Source: an uncultured Sphingomonadaceae bacterium
GTDB taxonomy: Bacteria; Pseudomonadota; Alphaproteobacteria; Sphingomonadales; Sphingomonadaceae
Assembly (NCBI GenBank): GCA_937920575.1
Contig: CAKZSF010000173.1
Location: 1 to 5,975 of the forward strand
Reading direction: 5' to 3'
DNA length: 5,975 nt
The notes beneath the pieces were generated by a model, which made no database searches, was not told the DNA's origin, and saw nothing but the letters and a program-made list of their open reading frames with translations. Positions 1 through 4,331 of this stretch are shown piece by piece. The translations under genes were made by a program, and so were the position numbers. The first letter of the stretch is position 1, and each line of letters starts with the position of its first letter.

Positions 1-219
1 CGCAGCGCCAGCAACGTGTTCTTTATCGATGATATAGCCGGTCATCACCAATCGGCGGCGCAGGATGTTCCGCATACGGTTCGCTTGCATCTATGCGGAG
101 AACCGGAGCTCGCGCCGCATATTGAATGCGGGCATAAGGCCGGTCATGCCGATGCGCGCATAGACAATTGGGCTGAGGCGCTGCCATGGCTGACGGCGCG
201 GCTGGAGGAGATAGGCTGA
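1..219 (+). CDS. HAD-like hydrolase, C-terminal fragment (5' end outside window)
   Basis: The reading frame is open from the first base and ends at TGA 217-219, leaving the last 72 residues of a protein that begins upstream. Near the start of the fragment is a hydrophobic strand followed by two aspartates (NVFFIDD, residues 5-11). This is how the late acidic motif of HAD-superfamily phosphatases usually looks: a beta strand, then DD binding the Mg ion. It is followed by a His-rich stretch (GHHQSAAQ) and a Cys/His-containing tail (HLCGEP, ECGHKAGHADARID) ending in an amphipathic helix. The nucleophile motif DxD would lie outside the window, so the assignment rests on this one motif and on my recollection of a HAD-like protein next to RidA in related bacteria. 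Substrate unknown. The stop shares its A with the ATG of the next gene, so the two are probably translationally coupled. The GTG at 16 is internal and not a true start. Confidence 0.6.
   Translation, partial: RSASNVFFIDDIAGHHQSAAQDVPHTVRLHLCGEPELAPHIECGHKAGHADARIDNWAEALPWLTARLEEIG
204..210 (+). promoter_or_regulatory. Shine-Dalgarno of the RidA-family gene
   Basis: GGAGGAG lies 8 nt before the ATG at 219 and is the strongest ribosome-binding sequence in the window. It decides the RidA start at 219 rather than the in-frame ATG at 186, and it lies inside the last codons of the upstream gene. Confidence 0.8.
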
Positions 220-677
220 TGAGCATTGCAGAACGACTGATCGAAATGGGGCTAACGCTGCCCAAACCCGCCGCACCCGTGGCGAGCTATGTGCCAGTGG
301 TGACGGCTGGCGGCTTCGCACATGTTTCGGGTCAATTGCCGTTCATTGACGGGGAATTGGTTACCGGTAGGCTGGGCGCAGATGTGGGTATGGAGCGCGG
401 TCAGCAAGCCGCGCGGGCTTGCGGTTTGATGATCCTCGCGCAACTTGATGCAGAACTTGGCTCTCTGGATGCGGTGGAGCGGATCGTTAAGCTGGGTGTG
501 TTTGTGTGCAGCGACGCGCATTTCCGCGATCAACCCAAGGTGGCCAATGGCGCGAGCGATTTGATGGCCGAAGTGTTCGGCGATGCGGGCAAGCACGCGC
601 GCAGCGCAGTCGGCGTTCCAGAATTGCCCTTGGGCGCGGCGGTCGAAGTGGATGCGATCGTTGCGGTGAAGGGCTAG
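219..677 (+). CDS. RidA/YjgF/YER057c/UK114-family reactive-intermediate deaminase
   Basis: This 152-residue protein of the RidA superfamily hydrolyses reactive enamine/imine intermediates made by PLP enzymes, or related substrates, as a cytosolic trimer. Visible hallmarks are the N-terminal strand region with VSGQLPF (36-42), a central helical part, and the C-terminal signature HARSAVGVPELPLGAAVEVDA (126-146). In that signature Arg128 corresponds to the conserved substrate-carboxylate-binding arginine of RidA and Glu143 to the conserved acidic residue near the C-terminus. It is longer than E. coli RidA (~128 aa) and has an N-terminal extension of the type IAERLIEMGLTLPKP. That extension is typical of the ~150-residue subgroup often called YjgF-like 1, whose exact substrate is less well defined. 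The start at 219 is fixed by GGAGGAG 8 nt upstream; the ATG at 186 would add 11 residues inside the upstream gene. It overlaps that gene by one base and lies 6 nt before the phosphodiesterase gene. Family assignment is firm; the specific substrate is not known. Confidence 0.93.
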   Translation: MSIAERLIEMGLTLPKPAAPVASYVPVVTAGGFAHVSGQLPFIDGELVTGRLGADVGMERGQQAARACGLMILAQLDAELGSLDAVERIVKLGVFVCSDAHFRDQPKVANGASDLMAEVFGDAGKHARSAVGVPELPLGAAVEVDAIVAVKG

Positions 678-683
678 CGCGCT

Positions 684-1454
684 TTGTTCGGCTGGCTTGA
701 TGATCTTCGCGCACCGGCGCCGGACGCTGACCGTGTTGGTTGGCTGGGTGAGCACGTCTATGCGCATCGCGGCTTGCACGATGGGGGCGAGCTGGTCGAG
801 AATTCCACCCCCGCCTTTGCCGAGGCGATTGCGCGGGGCATGGGCATTGAATGCGACGTGCAGCTGACCGGCGACAGCAAAGCTGCGGTGTTCCATGATT
901 GGGATCTTGAGCGGCTGACAGCTTCCGACGGCGCGGTTGCGCGCCGCAATCTCGCTGATCTGAAACAGATTAAACTCAATGGCAGCGCCGCTTGCATTGG
1001 CAGTCTTCAGGATCTGCTTGTGCAGGTCAAAGGTCGCGTGCCGCTGCTGATCGAAGTCAAATCGCGGAGCGATCACAAGGTGCGTTCGCTGTGTCTTGCT
1101 GTGCGCCGCGCGCTGGAGGGGTATGGCGGGCCGCATGCAGTGATGAGCTTCGATCCTGCTGTACCCGAATGGTTCGCGAAAAACGCGCCGGGCACGGTGC
1201 GCGGGCTGGTGGTGACAGAAGAGGATGCCGGCGGATTGCTGGGCCGATGGGGCCGACACCGCGATCTGTGGCGCGCGCAGCCTGATTTTCTCGCTTACGA
1301 CGTGCGCGATTTGCCGAGTAGATTTGCCGCCAAGCAGCGCGCTCGTGGGTTGCCGGTGCTCACCTGGACAGTGCGCTCGCCGGAGCTGGCCGAGATTGCG
1401 AGCGAACACGCAGATGCGCCAATTGCCGAGGGTGACGGGCTCGCAACCGCCTAA
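684..1454 (+). CDS. Glycerophosphodiester phosphodiesterase family protein
   Basis: This 256-residue GDPD-type TIM-barrel enzyme is predicted to hydrolyse glycerophosphodiesters (deacylated phospholipid headgroups) to glycerol-3-phosphate and an alcohol. The active-site set is complete: AHRG with His28-Arg29, ENSTPAF with Glu39 and Asn40, the metal-binding pair Glu56 and Asp58 in GIECDVQ, the second catalytic histidine in FHDWD (His71), and Glu124/Lys126 in LLIEVKS. Later barrel strands are visible as VMSFDP (153-158) and PVLTWTV (224-230). No signal peptide or membrane segment is seen, so it should be cytosolic, like E. coli UgpQ rather than periplasmic GlpQ. The start is TTG 684, because an in-frame TAG at 675 excludes anything earlier and no in-frame start precedes the HRG motif. 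GAAGGG at 668-673, inside the end of the RidA gene, is the likely ribosome-binding site. The 6-nt gap to RidA argues for one transcript. Confidence 0.93.
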   Translation: MFGWLDDLRAPAPDADRVGWLGEHVYAHRGLHDGGELVENSTPAFAEAIARGMGIECDVQLTGDSKAAVFHDWDLERLTASDGAVARRNLADLKQIKLNGSAACIGSLQDLLVQVKGRVPLLIEVKSRSDHKVRSLCLAVRRALEGYGGPHAVMSFDPAVPEWFAKNAPGTVRGLVVTEEDAGGLLGRWGRHRDLWRAQPDFLAYDVRDLPSRFAAKQRARGLPVLTWTVRSPELAEIASEHADAPIAEGDGLATA

Positions 1455-1521
1455 TTCTGGCTCAATTGACCAATCGGATTGAAACCTTCGCATGGGTCGA
1501 GGCGTTGGCTATCTAGAAACT

Positions 1522-2658
1522 ATGGCTGATTCGTCTTTCAAAGCGCGTTTATCGCCGTCAATCGGCGCATTGCCTGCCGATCAGTGGGACGCGCTAGCGG
1601 GCGATGACAATCCCTTCGTCAGCTACGCTTTTCTAACCGCGCTGGAGGATTCGGGCAGCGTTGGCTCAGGCACTGGCTGGAGCCCTGCGCCGATTGTGAT
1701 CGAGGATGAGGCGGGCTCGCTGGTGGCAGCTATGCCCTGCTACGCCAAAGGGCACAGCCAGGGCGAGTATGTGTTCGATCATGCCTGGGCCGATGCGTGG
1801 CACCGCGCGGGGCAAAATTACTATCCAAAGTTGCAAATCAGTGTGCCGTTCACGCCCGCAACGGGGCCGCGTATGCTGCTGTCGGCCGATTTGTGGGCCG
1901 AGCCCTTGTTGCGCGCGGCCGAGCAGATTTGCAGCGCGAACGAATTCTCCTCTGCCCATGCGACTTTTATCGAGCCAGACCAGTTGCCGCTGTTCGAGAA
2001 GGCTGGTTGGATGGCGCGCAGCGATATCCAGTTCCATTGGCACAACCGCGGCTTTGGGAGTTTCGATGAATTTCTGGATGCGCTCTCGTCGCGCAAACGC
2101 AAAAATTTGCGCAAGGAACGCGCCAAGGCGCAGGATGGCGTCAGCATCCGGCACTTTCGGGGAAGCGAGATAAAGCCAGAGCATTGGGATGCGTTCTGGG
2201 TGTTCTATCAGGATACGGGCGCGCGCAAATGGGGGACACCCTATTTGACGCGCGAGGCGTTCGATCTGATGAGCGAGCGCATGGGTGAGCAAATGCTGCT
2301 CGTGCTGGCGTTCATGGACGACGTGCCGATTGCCGGCGCGCTCAATTTCGTCGGTGGATCGGCGATCTATGGCCGGTATTGGGGCTGCAGCGTGGACAAG
2401 CCATTTCTGCATTTCGAGCTGTGCTATTATCAAGCGATCGATCTCGCGATCGAATTGGGTTTGGACCGCGTTGAGGCGGGCGCACAGGGGGGACACAAGC
2501 TGGCCCGAGGATACGAGCCCGTCAAAACATGGTCAGCGCATTGGATTGCCGATCCTGGTTTTCGGGCAGCGGTGGCCGATTTCCTTGAACGCGAAGCGCA
2601 AGGTGTTTCAGCCGACCAGATGTTCCTTGATCAGCGCACCCCTTTTAAAAAGGGTTAG
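1522..2658 (+). CDS. GNAT-fold N-acyltransferase, COG3146/DUF482 family
   Basis: This 378-residue protein of the DUF482/COG3146 family (predicted N-acyltransferases with duplicated GNAT/FemAB-like halves) is often labelled GNAT-family or peptidoglycan-biosynthesis related, without a proven substrate. Recognisable blocks are DNPFVSYAFLTALE (29-42), GEYVFDHAWADAWHRAG (81-97) leading into YYPKLQ, the basic helix SSRKRKNLRKERAKA in the middle, and EAGAQGGHKLARGYEP (318-333), which is the family signature. No signal peptide or membrane span is visible, so a cytosolic location is likely. I chose ATG 1522 because the protein then begins right at the family-like N-terminus (MADSSFKARL). ATG 1492 in the same frame would add ten residues that look non-conserved (MGRGVGYLET). 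Neither start has a clear Shine-Dalgarno. It lies 67 nt after the phosphodiesterase gene and probably ends the left cluster. Its stop overlaps that of the opposing Sel1 gene. Function beyond acyl transfer is unknown. Confidence 0.88.
   Translation: MADSSFKARLSPSIGALPADQWDALAGDDNPFVSYAFLTALEDSGSVGSGTGWSPAPIVIEDEAGSLVAAMPCYAKGHSQGEYVFDHAWADAWHRAGQNYYPKLQISVPFTPATGPRMLLSADLWAEPLLRAAEQICSANEFSSAHATFIEPDQLPLFEKAGWMARSDIQFHWHNRGFGSFDEFLDALSSRKRKNLRKERAKAQDGVSIRHFRGSEIKPEHWDAFWVFYQDTGARKWGTPYLTREAFDLMSERMGEQMLLVLAFMDDVPIAGALNFVGGSAIYGRYWGCSVDKPFLHFELCYYQAIDLAIELGLDRVEAGAQGGHKLARGYEPVKTWSAHWIADPGFRAAVADFLEREAQGVSADQMFLDQRTPFKKG
2640..2654. repeat. Short inverted repeat at the convergent gene ends
   Basis: CCCTTTT (2640-2646) and AAAAGGG (2648-2654) are mirror arms around one base, just before the acyltransferase stop and just past the Sel1 gene's stop. 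The centre is AT-only and the spacer almost nil, so any RNA hairpin would have about five pairs and be weak. No other terminator-like element exists at this convergent junction. It codes for PFKKG at the end of the acyltransferase. Confidence 0.3.
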
Positions 2659-2987
2659 GCAGCACGGCGTGCGTTTTCACTGAGCCACTGGCGTGCGCGG
2701 CGTTGTGCCTCTGCAATTTCGCGAGCGGTCATTTCTTCGCTTATGTCTGCACGGCACCACGATGCTTCTTCGTGACCTTTCGCGGCGGCGAGATTGAACC
2801 ATTTGTGCGCTTCGATCAGATCGCAATTCACGCCATGGCTACCGGTCGAGTAGACCACGCCCAAATCGTAAAGAGCGACATCGTCGCCCTGCGCTGCGGC
2901 GGCCAAGCATGTGGCGACCAACATGTCTCCGCTTGTGTTGGCGGTGGTGGCCTCTTGCCCCTCGGTAAAATCAACCAGTTTCATCAT
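2655..2987 (-). CDS. Small Sel1-repeat (TPR-like) protein
   Basis: This 110-residue protein carries one clear Sel1-like repeat at about residues 38-75. It shows the usual pattern ALYDLGVVYSTG (38-49), GVNCDLIEAHKWFNLAAAKG (52-71) and then EEA. A half repeat may precede it (LAAAAQGDD, 28-36). The tail SEEMTAREIAEAQRRARQWL (83-102) is an amphipathic helix often seen capping such proteins. Sel1 repeats are alpha-alpha hairpins that bind other proteins, so an adaptor role is the reasonable guess; no enzyme motif is present. There is no signal peptide, so it is probably cytosolic, unlike many larger secreted Sel1 proteins. The start at 2987 has GGGACGAG (2996-2989 on the minus strand) just upstream; the adjacent Met codon at 2984 is equally possible. 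It converges on the acyltransferase gene with overlapping stops (TAA at 2657-2655) and diverges from dksA. The open frame running opposite over the same bases is non-coding by its composition. Confidence 0.85.
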   Translation of the reverse strand: MMKLVDFTEGQEATTANTSGDMLVATCLAAAAQGDDVALYDLGVVYSTGSHGVNCDLIEAHKWFNLAAAKGHEEASWCRADISEEMTAREIAEAQRRARQWLSENARRAA

Positions 2988-3057
2988 TCTCGTCCCGTTG
3001 CAGCGACATCATGTTCGCCTGTGAGAAAGAATGTGAAAGGAGATGGTCACCAAAAGG

Positions 3058-3072
3058 TTAACACAGTTGTAA
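3058..3072. promoter_or_regulatory. Possible CtrA-type site (TTAA-N7-GTAA)
   Basis: TTAA at 3058-3061 and GTAA at 3069-3072 are separated by exactly 7 bases. The CtrA consensus of alphaproteobacteria is TTAA-N7-TTAA, so one of eight positions deviates. It lies about 70 bp upstream of the Sel1 start, a sensible place for an operator. A match this short can arise by chance in an A/T-rich patch. Confidence 0.2.
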
Positions 3073-3162
3073 ATTGTTTTGGCGATCTGGGTAGCGCGGC
3101 TGGCCAAATGCTAACGGACTTGCAGAACTCTGTGCGCAAATTTGCAACTGCCCGATTGCGCC

Positions 3163-3191
3163 TTGTGCTGAAAACATGGTCTGCCTATACG
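3163..3191 (+). promoter_or_regulatory. Candidate promoter of dksA
   Basis: TTGTGC (3163-3168) and TATACG (3186-3191) are separated by 17 bp, the optimal housekeeping-sigma spacing. The -10 matches four of six consensus positions and the -35 keeps the TTG that alphaproteobacterial sigma factors favour. Transcription would begin near 3198, giving a leader of about 90 nt ahead of dksA. Predicted by eye only. Confidence 0.4.
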
Positions 3192-3242
3192 CCCGCCAAC
3201 GGAGCGGGACAGGGCGGTTCATCGTGCCGTTTCGCGATGCAT

Positions 3243-3262
3243 AGTTCTCTATCGTGAGAGCT
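3243..3262 (+). other. Hairpin in the dksA leader
   Basis: AGTTCTC (3243-3249) pairs with GAGAGCT (3256-3262) around the six-base loop TATCGT, giving seven pairs with one G-U. It ends 27 nt before the chosen dksA start and would be within the leader of the candidate promoter. It is followed by only four T residues (3266-3269), so it is a poor intrinsic terminator. A role in mRNA stability or translation control is possible but unproven. Confidence 0.35.
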
Positions 3263-3274
3263 GGGTTTTGAATG

Positions 3275-3280
3275 CGGAGA
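3275..3280 (+). promoter_or_regulatory. Ribosome-binding site selecting the dksA start
   Basis: CGGAGA lies 9 nt before ATG 3290. The other in-frame ATGs at 3272 and 3281 are respectively upstream of this element and one or two bases after it, so neither can use it. This favours 3290. Confidence 0.55.
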
Positions 3281-3289
3281 ATGGCCGAA

Positions 3290-3748
3290 ATGCCACCGGC
3301 AAAAACGGGAAAAGATGCTGCGAAGCCTTCATCGAAGGCCAAGAGTGCGGTGGATTATGTGCCGTCCGATAACGAAGAATATATGAGCGAGAAACAGCTC
3401 GAGTTCTTCCGCGGCGAATTGAACAATTGGAAAAAGTCGATCCTCGATGATTCAGAGGATACTCTGCAATCGCTGCAGGAAGGGCCGCTGCGCGAGCCTG
3501 ATCTCAATGACCGCGCCTCTAGCGAGACCGATTGGAGCCTGGAATTGCGCACACGCGATCGTCAGCGCAAATTGATTTCCAAGATCGACAGCGCGCTGCG
3601 CAAGATCGATCAGGGTGAATATGGCTATTGCGACGTAACCGGCGATCCGATCGGCCTGAAGCGTTTGATAGCGCGTCCCATTGCGACGATGACGCTAGAA
3701 GCTCAAGAAGCGCATGAGCGCAAAGAGAAAATCAGCCGCGACGACTAA
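3290..3748 (+). CDS. dksA: RNA polymerase-binding transcription factor DksA, single-cysteine type
   Basis: DksA enters the RNA polymerase secondary channel and, with ppGpp, adjusts transcription of rRNA and amino-acid genes during starvation. With the ATG at 3290 the protein has 152 residues, and from residue 71 it aligns without gaps to E. coli DksA (151 aa) in the same numbering. The coiled-coil tip motif DxxDxA is intact (Asp71, Asp74, Ala76), as are ELRTRDRQRKLI (85-96) and GEYGYC (109-114). The zinc ribbon is not intact: the four cysteines of E. coli (114, 117, 135, 138) correspond to Cys114, Thr117, Thr135 and Ala138, with spacing C-x2-T-x17-T-x2-A. Zinc binding by the normal site is therefore unlikely; such variants are known in alphaproteobacteria and in Pseudomonas DksA2. 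Of the E. coli residues lining the DksA-side ppGpp site, Lys98 and Arg129 are kept and Lys139 is Gln. The Lys/Ala-rich N-terminus is poorly conserved. Starts at 3272 or 3281 would add six or three residues. Probably monocistronic. Confidence 0.95.
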   Translation: MPPAKTGKDAAKPSSKAKSAVDYVPSDNEEYMSEKQLEFFRGELNNWKKSILDDSEDTLQSLQEGPLREPDLNDRASSETDWSLELRTRDRQRKLISKIDSALRKIDQGEYGYCDVTGDPIGLKRLIARPIATMTLEAQEAHERKEKISRDD

Positions 3749-3764
3749 CTTGCCAATCGCATCT

Positions 3765-3816
3765 GCTGCTGCGCCTTGAACGGCGCACAAAATGCAGCGC
3801 GGTTAATCCTTTTTTT
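3765..3816 (+). terminator. Possible terminator after dksA
   Basis: Starting 17 nt after the dksA stop, TGCGCC (3770-3775) and GGCGCA (3782-3787) form a six-pair G+C-rich stem with loop TTGAAC. It can be extended by GCTGC (3765-3769) with GCAGC (3794-3798) across a six-base bulge. Seven T residues follow at 3810-3816, but about 11 nt after the extended stem, which is farther than in a standard intrinsic terminator. Plausible but not ideal. Confidence 0.4.
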
Positions 3817-3820
3817 GCCA

Positions 3821-3830
3821 ACCGTACGGT
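3821..3830. promoter_or_regulatory. Perfect 10-bp palindrome upstream of the PilZ gene (possible operator)
   Basis: ACCGTACGGT reads the same on both strands. It lies immediately after the T-run that follows dksA and 71 bp before the PilZ start, in noncoding DNA. A dimeric regulator could bind such a site. No recognisable -10 element at the correct distance was found around it, and I do not know a regulator with this consensus. Confidence 0.3.
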
Positions 3831-3901
3831 ATCACGAAAGCGAAGGTGCATTTGGGCGCCTTCCTTGAGACCTTTTGAGCAGAAAAAGAGATCCTCTCGC
3901 G

Positions 3902-4273
3902 ATGAACAGTGTCGACACTCGACAATTGACCCGCAACAGCTTCCTGCTGGTGGCCGACGCCGAATTTGAAGGTGCGCGCCATCGCTTGAAAGTGCGCAAC
4001 CTCTCGCCGCGCGGGATGATGGCAGAGGGCGATGTTAGGGTAGAACGTGGTGATCAACTGAAGGTCGCATTGCGCAATATCGGCACGGTCAATTCTGCCG
4101 TTGTCTGGGTCGAAGGAAACCGCTTCGGCCTTGCTTTCGCGCAAGAAATTGACCCCGCTTTGGCTCGCAAACCCCTACAGCAAAGCGACGATGCCGCAGA
4201 GGAGCACCGCTATCGTCCGGTTGCAGCGGCCATGGCGCAGCTGCCTGACGAGACCAAGCTGCGCAAGATTTAG
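3902..4273 (+). CDS. Stand-alone PilZ-domain protein (predicted c-di-GMP receptor)
   Basis: This 123-residue protein consists almost entirely of one PilZ domain, the common c-di-GMP-binding beta barrel. Both ligand motifs are present: RxxxR as Arg7-Gln-Leu-Thr-Arg11, and (D/N)xSxxG as Asn33-Leu-Ser35-Pro-Arg-Gly38. The usual late barrel strands AVVWVEGNRFGLAF (66-79) follow, then a charged, probably flexible tail rich in Ala, Glu and Arg. With no output domain, signal peptide or membrane span, it would act as a cytosolic adaptor that changes partner binding when c-di-GMP rises; the partner cannot be told from here. ATG 3902 is chosen because the protein then starts a few residues before RxxxR. 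AAAGAG at 3885-3890 is a modest, slightly distant ribosome-binding site. TTG 3875 in frame would add nine residues. It is separated from dksA by a 153-nt stretch with a possible terminator, and from the next gene by 58 nt. Confidence 0.9.
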   Translation: MNSVDTRQLTRNSFLLVADAEFEGARHRLKVRNLSPRGMMAEGDVRVERGDQLKVALRNIGTVNSAVVWVEGNRFGLAFAQEIDPALARKPLQQSDDAAEEHRYRPVAAAMAQLPDETKLRKI

Positions 4274-4331
4274 CTGCGTTTTTGCTGATTAGCGCTGACC
4301 ACTGCGCTGTGCTTTGCTAGAGCTTGGCACA

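Larger units (their letters stand above)
2988..3289. other. Divergent intergenic region between the Sel1 gene and dksA
   Basis: About 300 bases with no convincing gene. Open frames crossing it on either strand are low-complexity translations of the neighbours' reverse strand. It must hold the promoters of both divergent genes. I can point to one sigma-70-like promoter for dksA (3163-3191), a leader hairpin (3243-3262) and a CtrA-like half-degenerate site (3058-3072), described separately. The part from about 3020 to 3080 is richer in A and T than its surroundings, as expected of promoter DNA. No clear -35/-10 pair for the Sel1 gene could be identified. Confidence 0.6.

Noticed and set aside
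252..1493. 413-codon open frame on the minus strand opposite the RidA and phosphodiesterase genes
   Set aside because: It lies exactly opposite two genes with complete family motifs, and its translation is rich in His, Arg and Cys with no recognisable domain. It is a reverse-strand shadow typical of G+C-rich DNA.
2434..2453. Direct repeat GCGATCGA in two copies
   Set aside because: It encodes the repeated AID/AIE pattern of a helix in the acyltransferase with common codons. Explained by coding.
1666..2496. 276-codon open frame on the minus strand inside the acyltransferase gene
   Set aside because: It is the mirror of a well-supported gene, with no motif, ribosome-binding site or sensible composition.
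3039..3072. Nine-codon mini frame starting at ATG 3043 just after GGAG
   Set aside because: GGAG abuts the ATG with no spacer, which is not usable for initiation, and the frame ends after nine codons. Chance occurrence.
2703..3257. 184-codon open frame on + across the Sel1 gene and the intergenic region
   Set aside because: It is antisense to a gene with a clear Sel1 repeat. The translation has scattered Cys and no domain, and the part beyond the Sel1 gene looks like noncoding DNA.
4291..4308. AGCGC/GCGCT stem between the PilZ and binding-protein genes as a terminator
   Set aside because: It has only five pairs with an eight-base loop and no T-run after it, so intrinsic termination is not supported.
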